From Trametes villosa (taxonomy: Eukaryota > Basidiomycota > Agaricomycetes > Polyporales > Polyporaceae): a DNA stretch of 64,000 nucleotides. The notes under the pieces are model-generated. The model had not been told where the DNA came from. It did not search any database and worked only from the letters and a program-made list of their open reading frames with translations. A program made the translations under genes and the position numbers. Shown one piece after another: positions 42,603 to 53,632 of this stretch (its first letter is position 1; each line of letters opens with the position of its first letter). The stretch spans positions 434,001 to 498,000 of the forward strand of contig PUDQ02000033.1 of NCBI GenBank assembly GCA_002964805.2, given 5' to 3'.

Positions 42603-42972
42603 GGCGTGCGGCGAGCTGTGCTGAGACTAGCGGCGAGCAGGGCAGGTTATGTACGCACGCGCGGGGACAGCGCTGCGTAGAGCGATGAAGGGGGAAGCCG
42701 TGCTGGCCGGGGCCGCTCGCTGTCTTCGATAGATGGGTGCAAACCCTATCCGAGCGCTCACCGGGACCAGTCGAGAGCAAGGACGGCCTGCGTCGGCGGC
42801 GCGGGTCGCGGGGAGAAGGGCGGGAGAGAGAGGCTCGGACGGGCTCCAAGCCGAGGTGGCACCGTGTGCACTCGCGCGCACGTCCGAGAGCGGCGCCCGC
42901 AGAGCCGGAGCGCGTCTCCGGCGCGTCCATCCCAATCGCGCAGCCACCCTCCCCTCTTCGACGACGACGACG
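42603..42972. promoter_or_regulatory. Divergent promoter PEP7/twinfilin
   Basis: 370 bp between opposite start codons. GC-rich open frames cross it in both directions but have no homology. No TATA box is evident. Confidence 0.4.
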
Positions 42973-44303
42973 ATGTCTGCCCCGACCGGTATCGCTGTTT
43001 CTCCAGAGCTTGCCGCGGCATTCTCGGACGCGGTCGACGGCCGCAACGCACGCTTCCTCAAGGTCGCGATCGAGAATGGTCTCTGCCAGTCCTCTCTTCG
43101 AATCTCGCAGCGTCGCTCATCGTCCCGCCAGAATCGCTCGTGCCCAGCGACACTGTCGCCCCGTCTGGCACATTAGAAGAAGATCTGGATAGGCTTGCCG
43201 ACATCCTAGAGGACAACGTCCCGGCATACATCCTTGCGCGGCTAGACGATCCTCCGTCAGAATGGCTGGCCATATACTATGTACCCGACTCAGCCAAAGT
43301 TAGGGACAAGGTGCGATCGCAGTAGGAAGTACTTGAGACTTTGTGCTGAACTCCTCGTGTAGATGCTGTACGCTGCTACGCGCACAACGCTCACCAAGAG
43401 CCTCGGATCGGCGCACTTCACGGACAACATCTTCGCGACCTCGAAGGAGGATATCGGTGCGGCGGCATACGCCAAACACAAACGTCACGTTGCTGCGCCG
43501 CCTCCGATGAGCGCCAGGGAGAGGGAGATGGAGGCCGTCAAGGCGGCAGAACGCGAAGCCGGTGGACGAATGTACGAAGGCAGCCAGGCAAGGCAAAGTC
43601 ACGTCGGTCAAGGCGTTGGCCTGAAATGGACCGACGAGGCTGTCGACGCGATCAAGGAGCTCGGCGCGTCAGAGGATAGCCGTCTCGTCGTCCTTGTAAG
43701 CCCGTCTGTTCCCGCTCGCCATGCCCATCTCATGCCACGAAATAGTCAATTGACCCTGCGACGGAATCCTTGCTGCTCACCTCCGCGCAGGAGATTGATG
43801 TTGCTAACCTCGGGAGTTCATTACCCGCTTCCGACCCTTGTAAGCACGATGTCATGAGGATGCGTATATCTATGAGTAACCTCTCCGACACGCAGCATAC
43901 GCCTTCTTTGCCTGGCCGCAGAGCATCACGTCTCCACCGCGTAGGGATGTCGGTAAGTGCGCGTTCGTGAAACACGTTTACCCGCCCGCTAAACCCGCTC
44001 GCAGTGCCGATCTACTCCTGCCCGTCCTCCTCAGCGGTGCGACACCGCATGCTGTACTCGAGTGCAGTTCTCTCGGTTGTTCGTGAAGTCAGAGAGCTCC
44101 TCAGCTCGTCTGGAAGTACCTCCGCAGTCGCGTCGCGTAAGGTCGAGACGTCGGACCCTTCCGAGCTGGACGAGAAGTTCCTCGTAGCCGAGCTCGGGCT
44201 GGCATCGACGCCCGACGCGCCCGCGGGGACGGCAGGCGTTCCTACGGAGGGCTCGGACAAGAAGCCCTTCGCGCGGCCGAAGGGTCCCGGCAGGAGACGG
44301 TGA
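42973..44303 (+). CDS. TWF1: Twinfilin (two ADF-H domains)
   Basis: Actin monomer-binding and barbed-end capping protein. The start at 42973 gives MSAPTGIAVSPELAAAFSDA. An intron follows ARFLKVAIEN and the frame resumes ESLVPSDTVAPSG. The first ADF-H domain includes YILARLDDPPSEWLAIYYVP joined to MLYAATRTTLTKSLGSAHF. The second includes VGLKWTDEAVDAIKELGASE, then SYAFFAWPQS (split by an intron) and PIYSCPSSSAVRHRMLYSSA, the actin-binding helix. The C-terminal tail ends FARPKGPGRRR, the conserved basic capping-protein and phosphoinositide-binding tail of twinfilins. Length, about 330 residues, is normal. Confidence 0.93.
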
Positions 44304-44828
44304 AGGACGGCCACGCTAGTCGCAGGCTATGTGCGACCCGATGGACGGAGGGTCTGGGAGAAGTACATAACTAGGATGTAGCAAAGGACGCAGCTGTAGC
44401 TCGGATGTATATGTAGCTGCTCCAAACCACTCAATTCTGTACATCTACCAGTAACCAGTAGGCGCGGATGCCAAGTCCTGCCCCGCACTCTCCCGCAGCG
44501 TTTACCCCGCATTCGTGCCTGCCCGTGCCGCAATCCGGAACGCACGGAACTACGGAACGTTCATTGATGTCTACTGATGTCTGCCCAAATGCGTCACCGC
44601 GTTCCCTCACATGCGCCCTCACATGCGCACCTCCGCCTGATGAGCCGGCCAGCACTCGGGCGGACGGGCGCGTCTCGCGCTGTTTATAACCCTTGGTCGC
44701 GCGCCTCGGCGGCCCACATTGCTCTGGTTGCCGCCCTCGTCTCCTCTGCTGGATTCTGCGCCCAACACACGACTCGGGAGCGGGAAACTCGAACAACTCG
44801 CAGAAGACGCTAAGATCCAGAGGACAGG
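44304..44828. other. Intergenic region twinfilin to CoA transferase
   Basis: 525 bp with no supported gene. It carries the twinfilin 3' UTR and the promoter of CoA-transferase copy A. Confidence 0.5.
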
Positions 44829-47166
44829 ATGCTGCAGTGCGCCCGGAGAGCATACGCCTCGCGGCTTAGTCCGTCGCGCGCCCTGCTGCGCTCGCCGCGG
44901 AATGTGGGCGGAACGATCACGATTGTCCGCCGCGAGGACGCGCTCGGTCAGGTGGCGTACAGCACCGCGGCGGCGGACGCGGTGCCAAGGAAGACGAAGG
45001 TCTGGGACTCGGTCGATGAGGCGGTCGCGGATGTAAAGTCCGGGGATGTACTTCTGAGCGGCGGTAAGCGTGCATATGTCGGGGCGAGAGGACCAGTGTG
45101 CTAAGCGGAACGTCGGTGACAGGGTTCGGACTATGTGGTACACCTGGTGGGTTGTTCCACGTTCACCTAGCACAGCGCGCAAAGCTCCAATGCTACAGGG
45201 CTCCAGTCTGGCATAGTAAGGCTGTTGGACAGATCCTTGAGTCTTGTCCAAAGGAGTGCGAGACGAGCGAACGGCCCTGTTCCGAGGGGGGCGCCTTGTA
45301 CCATTGCGCGTCGTGCAGGAGAGGTATATATGCTGACGGTTCGATGTAGACACGCTCATTGAGGCCCTCTCGAAGCGGAGGGATGAAGTGAAAGACCTCA
45401 CTGCGGTCTCTAACAATGTAGGCTCAGGAGAGCTTGGACTCGGTGCGTAACAACTGTGTTGAACAGACCAGGGTATCCTCAAACTTGCAATACATCACCA
45501 GGAAAGCTGCTATACTCTGGCCAAATAGGCAAGGTCATGGCATCGTATATTGGAGGGTACGTACAACATAGCCCGCACAAACAGCTCTGTGAGCCTTTGC
45601 TGACGCTACGATCAGCAACAAACACTTCGAGTCCCTCTACCTGAACGGCCAGATCTCGCTCGAGCTCATCCCGCAAGGCACGCTCGTCGGCCGCCTGCAC
45701 GCGCACGCAGCCGGCTACCCCGCCTTCTACACACCTACGGGCGCGAACACTGCTGTGGAAGAGGGCTCGATCCCGATCCGCCTCAAGGAGGGCGGCATGA
45801 AGGCGGGCGTCGCCGTCCCGGGGAACAAGAAGGAGGCGCGCGAGTTCAACGGGCGGCGGTTCGTGCTCGAGCCCGCGATCGCGGGCGACGTCGCGTTCGT
45901 GCGCGCGTGGCAGGTCGACAAGGTCGGGAACTGCGTGTTCCGCTACACGGCGAACAACTTCTCGGCCACGATGGCGCGGAACGCGAAGCTCACCATCGTC
46001 GAGGTGCGTATCCCTGGCGCCGGTCCAGTCAGGGCAAGGGAGAGTTTGTGCTGAGCGTGCGTCTGCCACAGGCTGAGAATATCGTGCCGGTGGGGTCGCT
46101 ATCGCCGAACGCGATCCACCTCCCCGGGATCTACGTCGACCGCATTGTGAAGGCGACTGCGCCGAAGCAGATTGAGATCCTCACGGTTGCCGCCGACGCC
46201 GACGCGAAGGACGAAAAGCCGGTGGACCCCGCGAAGAAGGCGGCTGTCGAGCAGAGGCACCGGATTGCGCGCCGCGCAGCGAAGGAGCTCAAGGACGGCT
46301 TCCACGTCAACCTCGGTATCGGAATGCCTACGCTCGTACCCGAGGTTCGCCGTGTTCCGCCTCTTGTGCGTGAAGGTTGACTGAGCTTCTGCGCGCGTAT
46401 AGTTCCTGCCGCCAGGCGTCAAGGTGTGGTTGCAAAGCGAGAACGGAATTCTCGGAATGGGCCCGTACCCGTCGAAGGACAAGGTGGATGCGTGAGTGGT
46501 CCGGCTTCTTGCAGGAACTCGAGGCGCGCGTTATATATGCTGATCGGCGCGGCCCGGGCCACAGCGACATTATCAACGCCGGAAAGGAAACGGTCACGCT
46601 CCTCCCTGGATCGACCGTGTTTGGTACGGCTCCGATCGCGTCGGTTTCCGCCGGGAAGTAATATGAGAGCTGACATTCGTGGGATCTGCAGATTCGTACG
46701 AGTCGTTTGCGATGATTCGTGGCGGGCACATCGACGTTGCCATCCTGGGGGTAAGTCCGAGGTAGACCCACGCGGTGGACGTAGTGCGCTCATAAAGGGT
46801 GCGCGTTCGCAGGCCATGCAGGTCTCGCAGGCGGGTGACATCGCGAACTTCATGATCCCGGGCAAGCTCGTGAAGGGGATTGGCGGCGCGATGGACCTCG
46901 TGTCGAACCCGGACAAGACGAAGGTGATCGTGGTGATGGAGCACTGCGCAAAGGACGGGAGCCCGAAGATCTTGAAGGAGTGCGCGCTGCCGCTGACCGG
47001 GGCGCGGACGGTGAGCCAGATCATCACGGAGCTGGCGGTGTTCGACGTGGACCGGGCGGCGGGCGCGCTGACGCTGACGGAGCTCGCGCCGGGGGTGTCG
47101 CTGGAGGAGGTGAGGGCGAAGACGGGCTGCGAGTTCGAGGTGGCGAGCCAGCTTGGGCAAATGTGA
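44829..47166 (+). CDS. Succinyl-CoA:3-ketoacid CoA transferase, tandem copy A
   Basis: Mitochondrial CoA transferase moving CoA between succinate and acetoacetate-type acids. The basic, Arg-rich N-terminus ([20 protein letters not shown]) is a likely presequence. The alpha-like half has [25 protein letters not shown] (24-nt exon 45123-45146), [54 protein letters not shown] and [18 protein letters not shown]. The beta-like half has [28 protein letters not shown] with the catalytic Glu of [18 protein letters not shown] and [17 protein letters not shown]. It has one 203 nt intron (45147-45349) that copy B lacks. Length, about 530 residues, is normal. Confidence 0.93.
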
Positions 47167-47615
47167 CCTGGACGTGATATCGCCGCACCGTTTTGTACGT
47201 TTCTAGAGGACGCATGCGATGTGCCCTGATTGAATACAGTCGCTGGTTCTTTCTCCCATGCCTGCCGTGCGGGTTCAGCGAGGTCGCCCGCAGTGCGCCG
47301 TGCGAGGGCGTTGAGGGCAGACGCAGCGAGCAGGGCACACCGTCGGTGGCGGGGGACGGATGGCTGGGGTGCGGGGAACGGTTCCGGCTGAACGATCGCG
47401 TCGGGCGGTCTCGATCGTGGGGGATGCGCGATTGGCTGGATGGCGGAGGCGCCCGGGGGCGGCCGGCGCTCGCGGCCGAGCGGAGGTTGCGGTGGTTGGA
47501 TCGAGCAGGGCGAGTTGTTGACGAGCAGCAGCAGCCACACGAACTCCTGCCCGGGACTGCACACGGAAATATGGCGGAAGGGTCTGCTGCCCTCGTCCCC
47601 CCCTCCACCAAAACA

Positions 47616-47622
47616 TATATAA
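47616..47622 (+). promoter_or_regulatory. TATA box of CoA-transferase copy B
   Basis: TATATAA lies 197 bp upstream of the start codon at 47819, followed by a long C/T-rich leader, a common basidiomycete arrangement for a strongly expressed gene. Confidence 0.55.
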
Positions 47623-47818
47623 CACTCCCCGCCCTTCGATCGGCCTCTTTCCCCCACTTTACCCCACGTTTCGCTTCTCCGTACCCACCCCGCCCCTCGT
47701 CTCAGCCAGCCAGACGAAGAGCTCGTCTCGCTGACCGTGCACACCCCTCGCGCCGTTCTCGTGTCACATACCCCGCATTCCCACCCCGCATCCTTCTACT
47801 GCCTCTCACACTACAACC

Positions 47819-49810
47819 ATGATGATGCTGGCTCTTCGCCCCCGCGCTGTCGCCATCCCCCGCGCCCACACGAGCAGCAGGATCGCCATCGCGGCCCGCA
47901 TACGCTACTACTCCGTCGTCGCGAACGCGCCTATACCCAAGAAGACCAAGGTCTGGGACTCCGCAGACGAGGCTGTCAAGGATGTCAAGTCGGGCGACAC
48001 CATCCTGTCCGGAGGTGCGTTCGCTGTGCCGCCTCTAGTGATCTGCACGGCGCTCATGCTAACGTACACATAGGGTTCGGACTTTGTGGTATCCCTGAGA
48101 CGCTCATCACCGCCATGACAAAACGCACAGAGGTCAAGGGCCTCACCGCCATCTCGAACAACGCTGGTGCGGGTGACCACGGTCTCGGTATGTCCCCCTG
48201 CCTTGCACTTCGCTATCCCAGATGCTGACTCTTGCGTGACACGCACAGTTAAGCTCATTAAGACTGGCCAGCTCGACAAAGTTATGATCTCATATCTCGG
48301 AGGGTATGCCGTCACCATCCGGCTATATTCTTGACGCGCGTCTGACGGTCTTCCGCAGGAACAAGTACCTCGAGTCAGCCTACCTGAACGGCGACGTCGG
48401 CATCGAGCTCGTGCCCCAGGGCACGCTCGTCGCGCGTCTGCTCGCGCACGCGTCGGGCGAACCTGCGCTCTACACCCCCACTGGCGCGAACACGGAGGTC
48501 GAGCACGGCGGCATCCCCATCCGCTACAAGCCCGGCGGCCTGAACGCGGGTGTCCTGATCCCCGGTAACAAGAAGGAAGGGCGCGAGTTCAACGGCCGGC
48601 GCTTCATCCTTGAGCCCGCGATCGCGGGCGACGTCGCGTTCGTGCACGCGTGGAAGGCGGACGAGGTCGGCAACCTCGTCTTCCGCTACACCGCGAACAA
48701 CTACAACGGCGTCATGGCGCGCAACGCGAAGCTGACGATCGTCGAGGCGGAGGAGATTGTGTACGTGATCACGCTTTGTCCGGCCCGCGCGCGCGCGCTG
48801 ACGCCCATTATGCAGCCCCGTCGGAAGCCTCTCTCCGAACGCGATCCATGTGCCTGGCATCTACGTCGATCGCATCGTTAAGGCGACCGAGCCCAAGTCG
48901 ATCGAGGTCACAAAGCTCGCGCCGAGCAAGGAGGAGCAGGCGAAGGTGCCTGCGCCGGGCGAGAGCGACAGCAAGGCGAACCACGACTGGAGACACCGTA
49001 TCGCGAAACGCGCGGCGCGCGAGATCGGCGACGGCTTCTACGTCAACCTTGGTGTTGGTATCCCCACACTCATTCCTGAGGTAGGCAACCGTGTATCCCA
49101 ACGCATTTCAATCGACGGCTGACACATCATCTGTAGCACCTCGACACCTCCGTCAAGGTATGGCTCGAGAGTGAGAACGGCATGCTTGGCATGGGTCCCT
49201 ACCCCACGCCCGACCAGGTTGACGCGTACGTAGCCGCCGCTAAAGTGTTTCCAGTGCGGACGCTGACGACGCGCCCTCTTTCCAGTGATGTTATCAACGC
49301 GGGCAAGGAGACGACGACGATGCTCCCTGGCGCTTCCTGCTTCGGTGCGTCAATCTCGCGCTGGCGCATCACGGAGACCTGACTGACCGCCGTACAGATT
49401 CCGCCGAGTCGTTCAACATGATCCGCGGCGGGCACATGGACGTGACCTGCCTGGGCGCGATGCAGGTCTCGCAGGCGGGCGACATCGCGAACTTCATGAT
49501 CCCGGGCAAGCTCGTGAAGGGCATCGGCGGCGCGATGGACCTCGTGTCGAACCCGGACAAGACGAAGGTGATTGTGACGATGCAGCACGTCTCGAAGGAC
49601 GGCACGCCGAAGATCGTGAAGGAGTGCTCGCTGCCGCTCACGGGCGCGCGCGCGGTGAGCCTGATCGTGACGGACATGGCGGTGTTCAAGGTCGACCGCG
49701 CCGCGGGCACGCTCCTCCTCACGGACATCGCGGAGGGCGTCTCGCTTGACGAGCTCAGGGCGAAGACGGCGTGCGACTTTGAGGTCGCGAGCCACGTCGC
49801 GACGTTCTGA
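47819..49810 (+). CDS. Succinyl-CoA:3-ketoacid CoA transferase, tandem copy B
   Basis: Paralogue of the gene at 44829-47166 with the same domain order. The start at 47819 has three consecutive Met-type codons ([15 protein letters not shown]), followed by basic residues of a mitochondrial presequence. Motifs: [37 protein letters not shown] in one exon, [64 protein letters not shown] with the catalytic Glu, and [17 protein letters not shown]. The end is [10 protein letters not shown]. The TATA box, C/T-rich leader and strong codon bias suggest this is the more highly expressed copy. Confidence 0.93.
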
Positions 49811-50776
49811 CTCTGAGGGCGCTGTTGGGGCGAAGTTGTTCACGTTCATGGACCGGACCGTGCATACATCCATTCTTGCATACATCACGACCATTGCTAG
49901 CGTTTGAGTACGTTCTAGTGTATCATTTAGGGACCATAATATAGTGTAGTATATATATCGGACCGAGACCTGCCGGCATGAACCCCCGGGCTCATGTGAG
50001 TGGAATTCTGAGAACTACGGTAACCTCGGGAAAGACAGTCCAAGTCCAAGGTGTACACTAGCACGGCTAGTACTGTGTAGTACACATCAGAAGATGAATG
50101 CGAGTACGGCAGTACCTGTATACTCTCAGACCATCTCGCACCGCCCTCAGGAGTCAGATGCGCCCTTTTGTATGATGTATCGCCCCGACGCATGTGGTCC
50201 TCCGGGCACCCCATTAATTCAGTTGCTAATTCCGATCTGCCTCCACGCCAGGCCATGTACTCACGTAGTAAGAGCTTGCTATTACTGTCATTGGGCGCGC
50301 GTAATAAATGGCATGCGAGGAACGGGATGCGAGGGCAGCGCCACCGCACGGCGACGGCAAGGGGGGCCAGAACGCGGTCCTGAGAGAGGAACTGTGCGCG
50401 GAGGGCGGACAAGGCGGTTTATGCGGGCGCTTGTTATTAGGCGCCTGGAGACCGTGATATGTTTCAAGTCGCCCGGCGGCCCCTGCCCTGTTCGACCGAC
50501 ATCTGGCACCCCTCCTCGTCCCCTCTCGCAGCCCCGACGCCCTCGCAGCCACGCTCAGACGTCCTGCCTCGCTTGCGCGCACGCAGAGGCCCCGTTCCCC
50601 GCCCAGCACAGCCGATTCGTGTGATTGCGGCCACTTCGCCAGAGAACCCGAGTCTGGCGCTTCGCCGAGGCGCAGTTCTTCTGCCTCGCTCCACCGTCCG
50701 CTGTCTCTATCACGCTTGCCTCCTCACCACGACCGCCTCCCCCGCCCGGACTGCCCGCTAGGCTCGCACCGCGACC
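49811..50776. other. Intergenic region CoA transferase B to KNR4
   Basis: 966 bp without a supported gene. The frame 50094-50624 has no domain or splice support. The right half (50460-50770) is C-rich and is the likely KNR4 promoter and leader. Confidence 0.5.
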
Positions 50777-52902
50777 ATGAGCTGGCTCGCCTCCCTCTTC
50801 TCCTCGAACAAAAACTCGCGCAACTCCAGGAAGACCATGACGTCGACACACGAGGCCTTTAGCCTGCCGACGTCCTCCCCGAGCCAGGCTGCGCACCCGG
50901 ACGCGTTCAACCCGGAGACCATCGCAACGGCAGGATATGGCCCATCTTCCTCGTACTCGTACCCCCCTGCCTCGCCCTCGGGCCCGTACTACGATGTGCC
51001 CCCGTCGTACGTCTCCATTCATTGCACCCGTGCGGCCAGGGTGAAACTAACCGAATGATGATGCTACCTCAGCACAACGCGCACGACCCCGAACACGATC
51101 CTCCCACTGCATCAGCCCGCAGGGGCGGGTCACTCGTATCCCCCTCTATCGAATACGTGGAATCGCCTGCGCCTCTGGCTCGAGCGGGAGTACCCCGAGC
51201 TGGGCGATACCCTCAACTACGGCATCCTGCCGCAAGATCTCGCGCAGCTTGAGATGGCGTTCGGGTTCTCGCTGCCCGCGCCCGTGCGTGAGTCGTATCT
51301 CTGCGTGGACGGGCAGGAGCCGGAATCTGCAGCGGGATGCTCAGAAGGGCTGTTCTTCGGCTTAACCCTCCTGCCGCTCGAAGACGTGCTGGAGGAATGG
51401 CGGTTCTGGCGCGAGGTCGACGACGACCCGGCGACGGGCGCAAACCCCGCGCTGCGCGAGCTCATGCAGTCCATCCCGCCCGGGTGGGTGCGCAGGGAGT
51501 ACTCGTGTCGCGGCTGGATACCGCTTATAGCGGACAAGGCGGGGAACTACCTCGGCATCGACATGAACCCCGGCGAGGGCGGGGCTGTGGGACAGGTGAT
51601 TGTCTTCGGCCGCGACTTCGACACGAAGGTCGTGATGTGGAGGGGCGACGGCCCGGGTGGATGGGCGAAGTTCCTTGCCGGGGTCGTTGAAGACCTCGAG
51701 AGTGGTGAGGGCTTCGAGCTCGGTGGGACTGGCGGAGACGGCAGCGAGGGCAGCGAAGATGGCGTGGGATACAACTCGTACTTCTTCGACGGGGTGGGCG
51801 GTGGCCAGGGCGACACGGGAGGCGACGCGGGAACGGGTGGGCTCCGGTTGGCAGGGGAGTATAAGGGGTGGCCCGTCCTCGAGGCATGGGCAGACCGGAG
51901 CGTGCGGAGGTGGATCGATGCCGGCATAGTGCCTGAGAACATAATGCAGCCTCACCTGGAGAAGGGCAAGGTACGTCACGCTGTCCGTTCTTCTTGGTCT
52001 CCGCTAGAGCCGTTTCACAGGAAAAGGCCACGCTTGATCCCGTCTCGGTCACTGCGTCGGGCGCGGAGGTCCCTATACCTGTCCTTGCCGACTCGGAGTC
52101 GGAGAGCGAGAAGGAGACGTCTGCGCTCGACACGCTCGACGAGTCCTCCCTCCCGACGCCATTAGGCAATGTCACCAACTTCTCCCAGCGGCAGCAGCTG
52201 CCCACCATCTCTGTCACGAAGCCTCCCGCCCCCATGGCGCTTGACCTGCCCTCCCCCAGCAACATCGACTCAGACACAGAGGATAACTTCCCCCGGCAGG
52301 ACGATATCGAAGGCGCCCCGGCTGTCCAGGACTCGACATCTGCTGTTCCTCTCACGGCAGTGCCACCACGCAAAGTCCGGGCCCGGTCGCCGTCACCCAC
52401 GCCCGCCATCGACACCGTCATCACAGATTCACCACCAGTCATGCAGCCCACTGTGTCCGTGACCCCTCCCCCGATTCCCGACCTCCTTGTCGACGACGTG
52501 ACGCTCGCGGGCCCCTCGCAGACCCAGCCCGCGGTTGCCGCTACGGCCAAGTCGGAAGAGGATTCACCCGTCCTGGTGGACGCCCCGGATGTGTCAGTTC
52601 AGGAACAAGATCCCGATACCACCATCCGGCTCATCGGCGGCGGCGGCATCTCCGGCACCCTGGACGACGCGCTGCAGGCCGATGGCGTGCTAGTCGACGA
52701 GGCCGACACTGCGGAGGTCGCCGCGCCCGAGGACGACGTCGCGTCGATCCGGAGCGTCGACTCGAAGGCGTCGACGGCGAGCAAGAAGCACGGCAAGAAG
52801 AAGAGCATCTCGTCCGGCCTCAAGAAGCTCGGGCAGCTGGGGGCCGGGAAGCGGAGAACGGACTCGGTGACGTCGATCGACTCAAAGCACTCGCAGTCGT
52901 AA
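50777..52902 (+). CDS. KNR4: KNR4/SMI1 cell-wall assembly regulator
   Basis: Regulator of beta-1,3-glucan and chitin synthesis that interacts with the Slt2 MAP-kinase pathway in yeast. The start at 50777 gives MSWLASLFSSNKNSRNSRK. An intron near 51009-51073 joins the N-terminus to HSYPPLSNTWNRLRLWLERE, then YPELGDTLNYGILPQDLAQL. The SUKH/SMI1 core follows: LFFGLTLLPLEDVLEEW, MQSIPPGWVRREYSCRGWIP, ADKAGNYLGIDMNPGEGG and GQVIVFGRDFDTKVVM. The long C-terminal half is acidic and Ser/Pro-rich, consistent with the disordered tail of fungal Knr4. It ends in a Lys-rich stretch (KKHGKKKSISSGLKKLG) and DSKHSQS. Two introns in about 2.1 kb. Confidence 0.93.
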
Positions 52903-53632
52903 CCGCCGCGTTCTCGTCTGTCCGTCTGCCATTGGGTTAGGTTAGCGAGGGGCGCGGGGGAGCGCGCGCGCGGGACGGCTCCGCTCTCCTCTGTCTGTGT
53001 GGACGCTCATAGACTCTGCTCGTCAGTAACTTACTACCGTGTCCGTCCGCCATCCGCATCTGCATCCGTTTTGTTCGCCGCGTCGGTGCCCCCGTCATTC
53101 GTCGTTCGTTTGTACAGCTGCATTTCTTCGATACCCGTAATAACAATCTAGTGAGATGCGGTGTATGCATTCCTTCCAGTATTGAGCCAGGGGTTGTGCA
53201 CATAATATTATGCACGCTCTTGCACAAAAATCGGGCCGGTTCCAGTTGTGCTTGGGCCGCAGAATGTCAACGGATCTCGAGCTGGCAGGGGAGGTGACGA
53301 GCGTTTGGGATATTAAGCGCTCAATTGAACCAAGATGCATACTAAATCGGGGACGACACACATTCGGAAACAGCCGAACCACCTTTCCCTCCTACCCCCA
53401 CCTCTCTTGCTTTCCTTTGTGGCCGTTGTCTGCCTTATACCCCGACAGAGCACTGGAGAACGTGTCTTTGCTTCCCAGCCAACTACAAGGACTGAAGAAG
53501 TAGCGAAATACCTCTCGCTACCCCAATCCCGAGCCGCAAGTGTCTAGCGTGCTCCTCAGCCACCCGCGCGACTTCCCCGCAATCCCTCCGTGCATCCTTC
53601 CCGCTCTGCGCCCCCCCCGCCGCGTGAGCGCC
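52903..53632. other. Intergenic region KNR4 to VID21
   Basis: 730 bp. No gene is supported; the 3' UTR of KNR4 and the VID21 promoter lie here. A C8 run at 53611-53618 lies just above the VID21 start. Confidence 0.5.

Noticed and set aside
41095..42930. Start of PEP7 at 42930 from the unspliced 611-codon frame
   Set aside because: The extra N-terminus is Arg/Ser-rich and runs through the divergent promoter. The start at 42602 with a GTGCGT donor after AYK gives a clean N-terminus and keeps the frame.
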